Source: Aspidapion aeneum
Lineage: Eukaryota > Arthropoda > Insecta > Coleoptera > Brentidae
DNA: 64,000 bases
Assembly: GCA_963576565.1 (NCBI GenBank)
Contig: OY755040.1
Coordinates: 88,651,002 to 88,715,001 of the forward strand
Reading direction: 5' to 3'
This document shows positions 33,657-45,916 of the stretch, piece after piece. A program made the translations under genes and the position numbers. Below the pieces are notes generated by a model. That model saw only the letters and a program-made list of their open reading frames with translations. It made no database searches and had not been told where the DNA came from. Position 1 is the first letter of the stretch; the number at the start of each line of letters is the position of its first letter.

Positions 33657-36339
33657 CGCGAAAGCCTTTCACAATTTCACCAATATCTTGTTATTTTAAA
33701 CGTTAGGTATCAATATATGTGTAAAAGATATAATGCATACAAATTTTGGATAAAGGAAAAAAAATCAATTAATACAAAAAAAATTACTTGCCTACTCATT
33801 TTATAGTACTAGTTTGTATATTGTTAAGTAAAACTTTGACAGGGATTTAAATAATTAAAAGCTCTCCATATTGCCAAAGAACTGTAATAAAATCTGTGTA
33901 TTTTTAATATTGGGGAAAAATAATGGAATCTGTATTTTGTGATAATATTTTTATTGTAATAATCTATGGATCTTTGATTTGGCGGTTGGCCTAAGTTTTT
34001 GATTTCGAGTTAAAACAATTATTATATTTCAATAGAAATTAACATTTTTTGGACAACAAAGTTTATGACATTAAATTAAAATTATCGAATTAAAAGCCTC
34101 TTTAATTTTAATTCGAAGTTCGGCTAAATTAGTCAGTCCCGTCAGGTATCTAGGGGGGGCCTGGTAATATTGCGTCTGCTTATTACTCGTCGGGGAAAAG
34201 TTTCTTCTAAAAATTCCCTGGCGAGTATTGCAGGAATCACTTGATTTTGCGACAAGTTTAAATAAGCGGCCCCATTCAAGTTACCATTAATAAAAAATGG
34301 CTCGATGATATTATCTCCAAAAACCCCCGACCATCCAACGATTCATTGTATTCGCACATTTTAGTGCAGGCGCTGGAGGTAGTTAAGTATGCAAAATATG
34401 AGGACCGCAGTTTGACAATGGATTCTAGCTGAGAATAGGTCACAGATTAACGATCTGGATGTTGCCAAGCCAGCTTTTGGTCCAATTTTTTTTTATTTCC
34501 CCTCTTATAGTCATCTTACAATGACTTAGAAATACATAAAACATGTGTAAAATCTAACCCAAAAACAAAATTATATTGGTTTTTTAAATTTGAGCTGCAA
34601 AATCCCCAAAAACCCCCCAGACCCCCCAAAATCTGAAATTTTGGGTTTTCTTCAAAGTTCCTCAAAAACTATCCTTAGAGAAAAATATGTAATTACCTTT
34701 ATTGTAGACAATAAGATTTCGTTTTTAACGATATACAAGTCAGTTGAGTACGACCAGTGACAAAATCTCCAGCGGCGTAATTTTAAAAAATTTATTTTAT
34801 GTACGGACGCCTCTGAAGTTTTAAAAATTAAATTAATGTTACCGTGTTATACATCATTTAAAAGAAAATTTTATTTTCTACAATCAAGTATATTAAGGTT
34901 TGGGTATGGCAGAGCCTTTCAAATGCAGTGAAATGAAGACTTTAATAAACTAAAAGCAGTGACAAACGTAAGACTTTTTAATGACTATATAAAACTATCA
35001 ATTACATTGACATCACATCAATAATAACCTAAACACTTCAATATAAGGGCACGGCAATATACATGATGAACATTATATCTCCAACAAAGTATAAGAGACA
35101 TTTTTTGATAAAGAGCTTGGTTTTTTTGAAAGTCGGGTGAAACAGATGACAAAAATGTTTTTATTTTTTTTTAAATGACCCTTATTTACGAACGTCGCAG
35201 GAGAGTTTTTCATTAATCAAACCTCACTGACTTATATGTCATTAAAAGGGGAATTTTATTTTCTACAATAAAGTATGGAACCAATTTTTTTCAGTTGAGC
35301 TTAGTTTCTGCGGAAATTGGATAAAACGTAACAAAATTAATTTGTTTGCTGATTTGTAACAATTGGTTTTATTTACGGACGGCTGTGAAGTTTTAATCTG
35401 AATATAAATCTCACTTTGTAATACAGCATTTTTTTTTTATTAAAAAAAATTGCAGGATTTTCTAGTCTCCCGGTTCGGTTCGGTTCAGGGATTTCAAGGT
35501 TGCAAATTTGGGAATGAAATACCCTCAAGGATCTTTGCAACATATAAAAAAATTGTAGATACATGCGCATTTGCAATGTTGAATGCTTGTATTGACTGGC
35601 CTGTTATTGGATAATTTAAAATTAATTTAAACCAAAATACTTACATATTTTTTTGATTATTTTGCAAATCAATTTGCATAATAACAAATCTTACCAGATG
35701 TAGTATAAGTCCAGTGCACTGATAAATAATTTTCTTGAAATCTTTTTTATCGTTGCATTTTTATACCATACCATCAACTGGATGCAACCTTGTTGAAAAG
35801 CCGAGTTTAAAAAAAACAATATCAACATCCCAAAAATTTCGTTGAATATATCTATTGTCTTTGTGTAAAACTCGTAGACAATGATTGAGTAAAAATAAAA
35901 TTTCGGACTTCCATTGTCTTTATTTATTTTTTCGGTTAGTAAGTATCTCTAACTGGTTTCAAGTGTATATTTGCGATTTATAATTTATAAAAACATATGC
36001 TACAAGAAACATATGCTATTGTAAAAACTATTGAAAACTTGTTTATGTTTGAGTGTGCAGTTTTTCCCTTCTTTAGTTTATAAATTGGTAATGCAGACCA
36101 AAAACTAAAATAAAAAATTATCCTGGGATCTAAGGTTTTTAGGCATGTAACGATTATTCTTTAAAATGTTATGCATTATTTCTTTTAAACTTTTATTAGG
36201 ATATTAGGATAACATCATTCATGTGAAGCAAATATTAATATTTTTTTGTGTCATTAAGTTAAAGGGGCCAAACGCCATATAAAACACAACAATTATTATT
36301 ATTAGCTACAATAATAGTGGATATTTTCTTTGGCTTTTT
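33657..36339. other. AT-rich non-coding stretch, probably intergenic or intronic
   Basis: I see no gene, LTR or terminal inverted repeat here. Short C-runs and poly-T tracts only. If the DAXX-like exon is part of a longer gene, this could be intron. Confidence 0.4.
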
Positions 36340-36684
36340 ACTTTCCTAGCCCGCGCAGCAATGGCTAGAGGGGGTCTTGTTTTCGACGAAAAAAAATATT
36401 TTGAGTTAACGCCGACAATGTGTTATTTGGGTGTATTTTATATATATTTCTTAGCAATGTCGTCGTGACGTATATCCGTGTCTGTCCGGCTCTTTTCGTG
36501 AAACGTAGTATTTGACATCAATATGGGGTTTTCGGAATATAGTAGAACACATTTTTCTTAATAATTTGTATTATAACCGAAAACTTCGTAGGAGATTTTG
36601 TTTTTGAGATAATTACAAAAAACTGTTTTCAAGGCAGATATGACGTGGAGTGCACTCGGAGTGTGCTACTGGGCTATCCGTCAT
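36340..36684. repeat. Inverted copy of the TACCTTCC...GGAAGGTA repeat
   Basis: The reverse complement matches 16302-16806 in blocks: CACGACGATATTGCTAA-like, CTACTATATTCCGAAAA, and CTTGAAAAC-(A)CTTTTTTGTAA. The end hairpin CTAGCCC...GGGCTAG equivalent is at 36345-36370. It lies 25 bp before the DAXX-like exon. Confidence 0.7.
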
Positions 36685-36708
36685 GGACCCATTTATTTTA
36701 TATTTTAG

Positions 36709-37625
36709 AGAATAAAGCCAACAATTATTGAACAAACCAGCAACAAACTGATAGACCAGGATTTTAAGATTGATGAGACAGATTCTAAAAATTCGATATT
36801 TGATGAAAACAGAGAAGTTATTGGTAAAAATGTTGAAATTTACATTCATAACAATGATTTATTAGAGGATAACAATACGGACCATTTGAACATATATAAA
36901 AACGAAGAAAATACTGCCACTCATAAAGACATAACTTTAGAAAATAAAGGACCAATTTTTATTACACAAAATAATGTTATACATGAAGAAGGGTCTTTAC
37001 CAGATATAGACAGGTTAAGTAATGAAAATGCCAATGAAAATCATAGTCATAACGAAGATAATGATGATGATGATGCAAGTGTTTTTAGTGCAGATTTAAA
37101 TAGATTAGAAAAGGAAGCGTTTGAAGACATCGAAAAAGAAAACATGAAAGATAAAAAAGCAGAAGAAAATAAATTAGATTTAGCATCAACAAGCAATTAT
37201 AGTAAACCTGTACAAATGATAGAATTGGAAACTAAACTAAATAAATTCCTAGATTTGGTAAAACATGCCGTTTTAAAGTCTCAATTTGAAGAGGTGATTG
37301 TCAACAAATGTTCTTCAATTAAAAAATACTTTGATAAATGCGGCATGAACGCAAATGAAAAAAGTTTCATAAAACTTTTAAATGACTGCACGTTTAGTAC
37401 ACAAGAAGCCACCGCTGCAGGAGCAACTATAGCTTTTCACAAAATTTACGAACATTTAAAGTTGTTATCAGCCAAATCCAAAGCTGAAGTCATGCCGGAG
37501 GATGTTCACAGAGTTAAAAAACTAGAAAACTTGTTAACGTCGTTAATGAGAAAGATTCATAGATTGGAAAAGGCTGAGGTTGATTTTGATGATGAAGAAG
37601 ATTCAAGTTACATGCAAGTCGATAG
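36709..37625 (+). CDS. Exon of a DAXX-like histone chaperone gene
   Basis: This is a 917-bp open segment. It starts directly after an acceptor TATTTTAG (36708) and ends at a donor AG|GTGAGT (37625/37626). The first about 110 residues are low-complexity acidic, with an Asp run near 37063-37073. From about 37200, ETKLNKFLDLVKHAVLKSQF onward resembles the DAXX N-terminal helical bundle. The end, KKLENLLTSLMRKIHRLEKA then EVDFDDEEDSSYMQVDR, resembles the start of the DAXX histone-binding domain. DAXX is a nuclear H3.3-H4 chaperone that helps silence repeats. No other exon was found in the window, and a processed origin is unlikely given both splice sites. The assignment is by memory of the family. 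Confidence 0.65.
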
Positions 37626-37867
37626 GTGAGTACCTACTGAGGTTTAGATAAGAGCAATTCCACACCAAGTCTTCCAATTTACAAAAAAAGTGTTGCCCTG
37701 ACATGCTTACTAAATGACACAACTTATGCTTTACCACTTTTGCACAATTTTAGATTTGTAAATCTAATTAGTCTGTTGCACACGCATTTGAAGTCTAAAA
37801 ACGAGCAAAAGCAACTACTACTATACTTTAATATTTTTAGTGATGTTAAATTGCATCACAAATTACA
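37626..37867. other. Start of the intron after the DAXX-like exon
   Basis: It begins GTGAGTACC. It contains no continuation of the DAXX reading frame. Confidence 0.5.
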
Positions 37868-38032
37868 TGCGCGGATCTACGGGAGGGGAAAAAGGGGAAA
37901 TCCCCCCCTCAAATCTGAAACTTTATTTAGTTTTGACACATAGAATACACCTCCTGGTCACTACGCAAAATAGTTTTGTGAAGTATTTATTATGCTATCC
38001 CCCCCCCATATAAAGTTTCTAGATCCGCCCCT
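37868..38032. mobile_element. hAT-like MITE
   Basis: The left end CATGCGCGGATCTAC pairs with the right end TAGATCCGCCCCTG. The inner sequences on both sides are C/G-rich. The hAT-type consensus would be CAGGGGCGGATCTAG. It is 165 bp and non-coding, and the 8-bp flanks are only partly alike. Confidence 0.6.
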
Positions 38033-38328
38033 GCAAAATAAGGTTTATCAGAAGGTAAAGTTTATTCATCTGAGCAGTGTTCACTAAATTATGATCTAAA
38101 CTCTCTTCGTAAGGTCACTACACAAATTTTTTAAAAGTTTATTTACTTTTTTATTAGTTACTGTCGTATTTCAAAAATCGGAAAAGAAGTTGAGATCTAT
38201 AATTTCAGAAACCGAACAATTTTTTTTCTGAGCTTGATGTAAATTTAGCATCTATAGTTAAATCATCCAGAGGAGTGAAACAATGGTGTCCAGTTGTTGT
38301 TCGTTTGAGATTTTAATGTCAAACAAAT

Positions 38329-38570
38329 GAAGGGTCCAGTGGAAAAACGATGAGATTCAATTTTTTTCCGAAATCGACATTTTGACGCCATGCGATAGCT
38401 TGTAACGTGCAGTGCTAACACACTAAACATTACAGGGGATAAACAATGAGATTCCACCAAAAGCTACGGCTAAAAATAGGCAGCACTGTGGAAAAACATT
38501 GAGACTCCCACTTTCGTTTTACTCAGCTTTTTGAAAAATGGAATCTCATCGTTTTTCCACTGGACCCTTC
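38329..38570. mobile_element. MITE with perfect 30-bp terminal inverted repeats
   Basis: 38329-38358 and 38541-38570 are exact reverse complements, starting GAAGGGTCCAGTGGAAAAAC. They are flanked by AAAT on both sides (38325-38328 and 38571-38574). The 180-bp interior holds further imperfect copies of the GGAAAAAC-TGAGATTCC word. No coding sequence is present. Confidence 0.85.
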
Positions 38571-38649
38571 AAATCGTTTCACAGTTCCTCCAAACGCATC
38601 ACATGGACTTTTACCATGCGTTAGTTTAGTAGTTAGTTTTTTTAATGCC

Positions 38650-38810
38650 CAGTGGCGTACGCAAAAATTTTCCAAGGGGGTTGGGAGAGGGGACTTAAGT
38701 AAAAGCAAAGTCCTAAAACCATTTATTTCTTCTTTCGGAAAAATTCAATCTTTAGGAGAAGTTATTTTTTTGGAAAGATTAGGCCCCCATCCCTCCTGCG
38801 TACGCCACTG
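38650..38810. mobile_element. hAT-like MITE with CAGTGGCGTACGCA ends
   Basis: CAGTGGCGTACGCA at 38650 and TGCGTACGCCACTG at 38797-38810 are perfect 14-bp inverted ends typical of hAT elements. The flanks TTAATGCC and TTAAACCT are imperfect 8-bp partners. The element is 161 bp and non-coding. Confidence 0.85.
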
Positions 38811-40417
38811 TTAAACCTGAGCCATTTCATTTGCCAAAGAAAGAAACTAATTAATGTCCGTGTCTCACCAAAAATGTATTTTTAAAACTAAAAAAAAAAT
38901 TTCCGACAGTGTACGAAGATGGAAATTGAACCCACAAACTAGGATGTCACGCAAAACAGTATGTGGCTATAAATAAGATCCCCTGACGATGATTTTTATA
39001 TATAATTTTTTTATTTTTGCGACTGAAAAATATGTGATTTTTTACATACTTTAATCAAACCCAGATTTTTTATTTTACTTTTATTTAGACGATACATTGT
39101 CAAGTAAAACAAGGTACAAGCAAAGTTTCAATAGACAGATAGACATGCCAATTTTTTTAGTCAAGTTGCCAATTCTGAGGTTTATGCAGTTTTTCCAATT
39201 TTTAAAAATGTAGTTTGCTTGAATCAATAGACCTAGGAATTTTTCTTTCGCCTTGTAGGATAGTCAAGCCACTGCGCTTTAATGTGCGTATAGACTTATT
39301 TTTGATGGACCATATTCCGCACCTGTGTAATTAATTAAAAATCGAGAAAATCATAAAATTTTCTATTTTTTTAAAACTATTTTTGCTATCAGAAAAGTGA
39401 GGTAATTTTTTTTTCTGTACAGGATTATTCACCAATATTAAAGATTGCTTCCGTCAAATTTGTTTTTACATTAGATTTAATACAAAAGAAATAAAAAAAA
39501 AATAAGGCCACAACTGATTTTTTTATTTTTTTTACTTTGAAAGTGGCCTGTAAAATACGGGAGGCGACACAAAAATTAAAATTTATTAATTTGGTATTCC
39601 TAAGGTGTTCCTACATGTTATCAAAATTTAGATTTTTTTCGTGACATAGGACCTCCCCCCGTTGGATGATTTGGCGTGGAATTCCTCATAAGAGTGGTAC
39701 ATGCTCAATTTTAGAAAAAATCGATTTTTTTATTGCTATAATAATCAGTGTTTTTTCAATAACCCATTTAGGTTTATATTGTCATCTGGATAGTAGATAT
39801 CCTATGTGCCCAGTGTTGCATTTCCGTAACAGCGCAGCCCCAGCGGTTTTTTAAAAAACTGAACCAGTTATTTTCTAAAAACTGGCTATTTTGTTTATTT
39901 TACATTATTGTTATATAAAGTGTGCCATTATGGATAACTGCCGAATTTAATTCAGGGGTCGATTTTGAGCTTGTTAAATCTCTCATTTGAGATTTAACAA
40001 CGGTACAATCTCTAGTAGTCAGCTTGGCAATGGAAATTTTAAAACTAGAATTGTGGCTAAAATACAGACTTTTATTTACCATTTTCTATGTTTTTACATA
40101 CCTTTATGGATTTTCTTATATAATTTGGCCCCACAAGTTTCCTTTTATCACTATTTTCCGAATTTTTCGCGATTTTCCGTGATTGTATTTCATTGATTTT
40201 ACTTTAGAACTGTCACTTTTCTGATTTGACAAACACAGGGTAAATTTATTATTTTTTCATTATAAATTGACCTATACTTTATTATTATTAAATTAATAGC
40301 AACTTCGCGCAATTCTTTCCTATTTTTTTTTTATTTGTTTGAATATAACTTTTTTCAAACTTTTCCAACTAGGTGGTTAGTATACAATTCAACTTATTTT
40401 TTATTAAGAAAATACAT
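38811..40417. other. AT-rich non-coding stretch
   Basis: No gene or bounded element recognised. Confidence 0.45.
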
Positions 40418-40835
40418 AAAATGGCGAATCCGAAATGGCGCATTTTCCCATTTATGAACCGATTTGCTTCAAACTCGGAACTTTGAGATCTTTCAGGTCG
40501 CTGATTATTATTTTTGACTTAAATTTATAAATATCAAAATGGCGGATCCAAAATGGTGGACTTTCCCATTTATGAACCAATATGCATCAAATTCGAAAGT
40601 TTGGGGTGTTTCAGCTAATATGATTGCTAACTTAAACTTTAAAAAAATCAAAATGGCGCACTTTCTTATTTATAAACCGATTTGCATCAAACTTGGAACT
40701 TTGAGATCTTTCAGGTCGTTGATTATTATTTTTAACTTAACTTTATAAAAATTTCCCATTTATGAAGCGGATCCCAAATGGCGGACGTTCCCATTTATGA
40801 ACCAATATGCATCAAACTCGGAACTTTGGGGTTAA
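40418..40835. repeat. AAAATGGCGGATCC satellite, first array
   Basis: About four units of about 115 bp. Each contains AAAATGGCGGATCCAAAATGG, then CCCATTTATGAACCAATATG, then a CGGAACTTTGGGGTG-type word and TCGCTGATTATTATTTTTAA. The units differ by 10-20 percent by eye. Confidence 0.85.
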
Positions 40836-41356
40836 ACGGCAGGGGAGAAAACTAGAGATATCACAAAAAAATTACCCCAAAGTTAAATTCACCCCGTCTG
40901 GGAAAACAGATGTTTATTGAACTAAAACAAAGGAAAAAAATCGGCAACACGCTAGAAGCTTACCTTCTTTCATTTAGCAGCAGTTCCACATTTCACTCGC
41001 GACCTTGCGGATTTTCTTGTGGATGGAATTTGGTCTTAATCTTAAAAGCAGGTGTGACTTTTTCGGTGGTTTTTGCGGAAGTGGTTCTTCATTCCCCTGT
41101 CAAATACAGGGGGGCGCTTCAAACTCCCAGCGTGTGCAAAGCACGCATGATTTTTGCCAAAATGATCTGGTGATCAAAAAGAAAATAACTTTCAATAGAG
41201 AGAGAAATTATCACCTGATCGGAATTTTCCCAAACAAGGAGTTTCTTTTTTAATGGTTTGGCTAAAGAGCCCAAAAATATCAAAACAAAATTTAAGGTTA
41301 GGTTTTCCCAAAAATTCAAATAAAAACAACAGCAAAAAATAACTAGCCACTAAACA
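40836..41356 (-). repeat. LTR copy A of a short BEL-like derivative
   Basis: It is related along its length to 43562-44091 and 46381-46910. It ends CTAAACA and starts within GGGGAGAAAACTAGAG, lacking the TGTGCCTGAA start. On the minus strand an AATAAA lies near 40915. Confidence 0.8.
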
Positions 41357-41364
41357 GGGGTGTT

Positions 41365-41875
41365 TAAGGTCGCTGATTATTATTCTTAACTTAAATTTAT
41401 AAAAATCAAAATAGCGGATCCAAAGTAGCGCACTTTCCCATTTATGAACCAATATCCATCAAATTCGAAAATTTAGAGTGTTCCAGGTTGCTGATTTTGA
41501 TTTCTAACAAACTTTAAAAAAATCAAAATGGCGGATCCAAAATGGCGGACTTTCCCATTTATGAACCAATATGCATCAAATTCGGAACTTTGGGGTGTTT
41601 AAGGTCGCTGATTATTATTTTTAACTTAAATTTATAAAAATCAAAATAGCGGATCCAAAATGGCGGACTTTCCCATTTATGAACCAATATCCATCAAATT
41701 CGAAACTTTGGAGTGTTCCAGGTCGCTGATTATGATTTCTAACTTAAACTTTTAAAAAATCAAAATGGCGGATTCAAAATGGCGGACTTTTCCATTTATG
41801 AACCAATATGCATCAAACTCGGAACTTTGGGGTGTTTAAGGTCGCTGATTATTATTTTTAACTTAAATTAAATAA
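41365..41875. repeat. AAAATGGCGGATCC satellite, second array
   Basis: About four units of the same satellite as 40418-40835, placed between LTR copy A and the gag remnant. Unit starts are near 41405, 41525, 41645 and 41763. Confidence 0.85.
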
Positions 41876-41884
41876 TTTGTAGCG

Positions 41885-43097
41885 CATTGAGAAACACCAT
41901 GTCTGCCAAAACAGTTAAAACAAAGTCGTTCACGCTTAACAAATAGATGGCGTTGACCTACTTCCAATTCCAGAAATCTGGCACACTTCACAAGGGGGTG
42001 GTCGGGCTGCTGCTGGCAATAAGCACAGGATAGGGTGGTTTGCCACCCTTCCTAGGGGGTAGAGGAGGTAAGACCTCCTTTGGCTTATTGAAAAGAGAAC
42101 TATTTTCCAAAGCCCGACAATTTTTCCCTAAGAATTTAAACAAATCTTTATAGGACGGGATTTCCTTATCACTATACTCAATCTCAAACTGATTTTTTAA
42201 TGGGTTATCAACCTTTTGCAAAAGTCTACATCATCATAGTTTGACAGTGCTTCCAAATTTTCCCGAAAAGTGGACAACAATAATCTCAAATCATGTGGGT
42301 TGCTCGATATTGCAGGGGGGGCTTGACAAAAAGACGTCCAATAATTTTTTACCAAAAGTCTTTTATTATTAAATCATCATCGCATCAAAAGCTACTCGAT
42401 AATTATCCGAGGTTAGCGGTATATTCCTAATTACAGCTGCTTCTCCCACGAGAGCGGTATTTAAGGCCTGAAATTTAGCTATTTCACTCAAGTCAGCTTT
42501 ATCATGAACAAGTGACTTAAACATATCAAAAAAAGTGGGCCATTTTTTAAGATTACCGTCAAAATGGGGTACCTCTATTCTTTTAATTTCAAGACCCTTG
42601 TCCACATTCAACAGGGAATGGTTTAAAATTGCCTGTGAGGCATCTTGGTAATCCTCAGGATAGAGCTCACGACAAATCGATCTAATTGTGTAAAGTCGAA
42701 CCTCTATAACTCGAACTCAAAGGGACAACCAAAACAGTTCGAATTAAACTGGTTAAAATACATATAAAAAGAGCAGGGACCACTTAAAAGGTTCGAGTTA
42801 TAGAGAGGTTCGAGTTATAGATGTTCGAGTTAAAGAGGTTCGACTGTATTTCATTTCATCAAATTCCTGCACTAAGGTTTCCTGACTTTCCTGTATCTGA
42901 TCATTACTATCTAAGCTTATAATTTCAAAATGCAAGGCATCAAATTGACTTACCAGAGAAGGCACATCTTCCCATCTGGTTTTTAACTTTTTGGCTTTAT
43001 CCGCATTGCCCTGGGCTTCCACGGCTCTATTGTAAGTTGTTTTTAATTTATTAAAAACGCTTTTTTGTTGTTGTTTTAAAGCTTTTGTTTCAGACAT
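41885..43097 (-). pseudogene. Gag remnant of the BEL-like derivative, copy 1
   Basis: It starts at the ATG at 43097 (MSETKALKQQQKSVFNKLKT). It has an N-terminal helical region, then a pogo-type MITE insertion at 42693-42846. The DUF1759-type block (IKRIEVPHFDGNLKKWPTFF, 42369-42611) follows, then a further Gag stretch (IPSYKDLFKFLGKNCRALE). Two Cys/His knuckles (CAYC... and CFNCFGRHGVSQC) end near 41885. Protease and pol are absent; satellite follows directly. So this was a gag-only element dependent on another BEL for enzymes. Confidence 0.8.
42693..42846. mobile_element. pogo/Tigger-like MITE inside gag, copy 1
   Basis: It is 154 bp with ends (C/A)AGTCGAACCTCTATAACTCG and its complement, flanked by TA on both sides (42691-42692, 42847-42848). 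The inner part repeats GGTTCGAGTTATAGA. The same insertion is present in the duplicate at 45512-45665, so it entered before the tandem duplication. Confidence 0.85.
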
Positions 43098-43561
43098 GAC
43101 AAAGCGGTTCGGTTCGGTTCATCAGACACAAAGAGTTAGTTTTTTTGCGACAAATTCGCTATCAACAAACGAGTAAGGTTCGGTAATAGCGCGGCAATAA
43201 TCTCGCGCTTAACGAAAGCAAATAACGAAGGCAAATCAACACACGGGTAAGGTTTGGTAATAACGCGACAATAATCTCGCGGTTAGCGAAAGCAACTAAC
43301 GTCAATCAAACAACGGCCAACAAGAAAAAGAACGCGACGTTCCCAAATGTCGAACGGGGTTTTTTTTTTGCCGCATGAGGTCATATACCAAACTCAGGGC
43401 AACCAACCTTCAAAACCATGCGGAAGCTAAAAAAAACCAGTACAAAAAACACAATGTTCGAATCTGGCAAAAACAATAAAATGTGGCTGCTTCTTACAAA
43501 AAAACTGTAAAATCCAAAGGGCTTTTTCATACATAAGGGTCTGAAGGACCAATTAGACGGC
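43098..43561 (-). other. Leader and primer site of the BEL-like derivative, copy 1
   Basis: This is the untranslated leader, with repeats of AACGAAGGCAAATCAACACA type. On the minus strand TGGTCCTTCAGACC lies about 11 nt after the LTR (about 43538-43551). It resembles the 5' half of the tRNA-Tyr-type primer site of BEL2. Confidence 0.6.
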
Positions 43562-44091
43562 TGTGCCTGAAGGGGAGAAAACTAGAGATATAACAAAAAA
43601 AATTACCCCAAAGTTAAATTTACCCCGTCTGGGAAAACAGACGTTTATTGAACTAAAACAAAGGAAAAAAATCGGCACCACGCTAGAAGCTTACCTTCTT
43701 TCATTTAGCAGCCGTTCCACATTGCACTCGCGGCGCCGCGGATTTTCTTGTGGATGGAATTTGGTCTTACTCTTAAAAGCAGGTGTGACTTTCTCGGTGG
43801 TTTTTGCGGAAGTGGTTCTTCATTCACCTGTCAAATACAGGGGGGCGCTTCAAACTCCCAGCGTGTGCAAAGCACACACATGATTTTTGCCAAAATGATC
43901 AGGTGATCAAAAAGAAAATAACTTTCAACAAAGAGAGAAATTATCACCTGATCAGAATTTTCCCAAACAAGGAGTTTCTTTTTTAAAGGTTTGGCTAAAA
44001 AGCCCAAAAATATCACAACAAAATTTAAGGTTAGGTTTTCCCAAAAATTCAAATAAAAACAAAAACAAAAAATAACTGGCAGCACTAAACA
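43562..44091 (-). repeat. LTR copy B
   Basis: It is 530 bp and starts TGTGCCTGAAGGGG and ends CACTAAACA. On the minus strand it begins TGTTTAGTGCTGCC. It includes AATAAA near 43640 on the minus strand. Confidence 0.85.
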
Positions 44092-44094
44092 GGG

Positions 44095-44700
44095 GTGTTT
44101 AAGGTCGCTGATTATTATTCTTAACTTAAATTTATAAAAATCAAAATAACGTATCCAAAATAGCGGACTTTCCCATTTATGAACCAATATCCATCAAATT
44201 CGAAACTTTGGAGTGTTCCAGGTCGCTGATTATGATTTCTAACTTAAACCTTAAAAAAATCAAAATGGCGGACTTTCCCATTTATGAACCAATATGCATT
44301 AAGCTCGGAACTTTGGGGTGTTTAAGGTCGCTGATTATTATTTTTAACTTAAATTTATAAAAATCAAAGTAGCGGATCCAAAATGGCGGACTTTTCCATT
44401 TATGAACCAATATCCATCAAATTCGAAACTTTGGAGTGTTCCAGGTCGCTGATTATGATTTCTAACTTAAACTTTAAAAAATCAAAATGGCGGATTTTGC
44501 ATTTATGAACCAATATGCATCAAACTCGGAACTTTGGAACAAATAACGAAGGCAAATCAACACACGGGTAAGGTTTGGTAATAATGGCGGATTCAAAATG
44601 GCGGACTTTTCCATTTATGAACCAATATGCATCAAACTCGGAACTTTGGGGTGTTTAAGGTCGCTGATTATTATTTTTAACTTAAATTAAATAATTTGTA
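44095..44700. repeat. AAAATGGCGGATCC satellite, third array
   Basis: About five units. A 45-bp piece of retroelement leader (44538-44582) is inserted at the tandem-duplication junction. Confidence 0.85.
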
Positions 44701-44703
44701 GCG

Positions 44704-45916
44704 CATTGAGAAACACCATGTCTGCCAAAACAGTTAAAACAAAGTCGTTCACGCTTAACAAATAGATGGCGTTGACCTACTTCCAATTCCAGAAATCTGG
44801 CACACTTCACAAGGGGGTGGTCGGGCTGCTGCTGGCAATAAGCACAGGATAGGGTGGTTTGCCACCCTTCCTAGGGGGTAGAGGAGGTAAGACCTCCTTT
44901 GGCTTATTGAAAAGAGAACTATTTTCCAAAGCCCGACAATTTTTCCCTAAGAATTTAAACAAATCTTTATAGGACGGGATTTCCTTATCACTATACTCAA
45001 TCTCAAACTGATTTTTTAATGGGTTATCAACCTTTTGCAAAAGTCTACATCATCATAGTTTGACAGTGCTTCCAAATTTTCCCGAAAAGTGGACAACAAT
45101 AATCTCAAATCATGTGGGTTGCTCGATATTGCAGGGGGGGCTTGACAAAAAGACGTCCAATAATTTTTTACCAAAAGTCTTTTATTATTAAATCATCATC
45201 GCATCAAAAGCTACTCGATAATTATCCGAGGTTAGCGGTATATTCCTAATTACAGCTGCTTCTCCCACGAGAGCGGTATTTAAGGCCTGAAATTTAGCTA
45301 TTTCACTCAAGTCAGCTTTATCATGAACAAGTGACTTAAACATATCAAAAAAAGTGGGCCATTTTTTAAGATTACCGTCAAAATGGGGTACCTCTATTCT
45401 TTTAATTTCAAGACCCTTGTCCACATTCAACAGGGAATGGTTTAAAATTGCCTGTGAGGCATCTTGGTAATCCTCAGGATAGAGCTCACGACAAATCGAT
45501 CTAATTGTGTAAAGTCGAACCTCTATAACTCGAACTCAAAGGGACAACCAAAACAGTTCGAATTAAACTGGTTAAAATACATATAAAAAGAGCAGGGACC
45601 ACTTAAAAGGTTCGAGTTATAGAGAGGTTCGAGTTATAGATGTTCGAGTTAAAGAGGTTCGACTGTATTTCATTTCATCAAATTCCTGCACTAAGGTTTC
45701 CTGACTTTCCTGTATCTGATCATTACTATCTAAGCTTATAATTTCAAAATGCAAGGCATCAAATTGACTTACCAGAGAAGGCACATCTTCCCATCTGGTT
45801 TTTAACTTTTTGGCTTTATCCGCATTGCCCTGGGCTTCCACGGCTCTATTGTAAGTTGTTTTTAATTTATTAAAAACGCTTTTTTGTTGTTGTTTTAAAG
45901 CTTTTGTTTCAGACAT
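44704..45916 (-). pseudogene. Gag remnant of the BEL-like derivative, copy 2
   Basis: It is identical in every part compared to 41885-43097, at an offset of 2819 bp, including the MITE at 45512-45665 and all stops. It has the same gag-only content with no pol. Confidence 0.85.
45512..45665. mobile_element. pogo/Tigger-like MITE inside gag, copy 2
   Basis: This is the duplicate of 42693-42846, carried along by the tandem duplication. Confidence 0.85.

Larger units (their letters stand above)
41764..44582. repeat. Exact 2819-bp tandem duplication, first copy
   Basis: 41764-44582 and 44583-47401 appear identical wherever I compared them. Offsets of all internal landmarks equal 2819. The breakpoints share only AA (41764-41765 against 47402-47403). 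The left breakpoint lies in the satellite and the right one in the retroelement leader. Confidence 0.9.

Noticed and set aside
43563..43986. Conserved small proteins repeated at 40910, 43563 and 46382
   Set aside because: They lie inside LTR copies, and their conservation reflects the tandem duplication.
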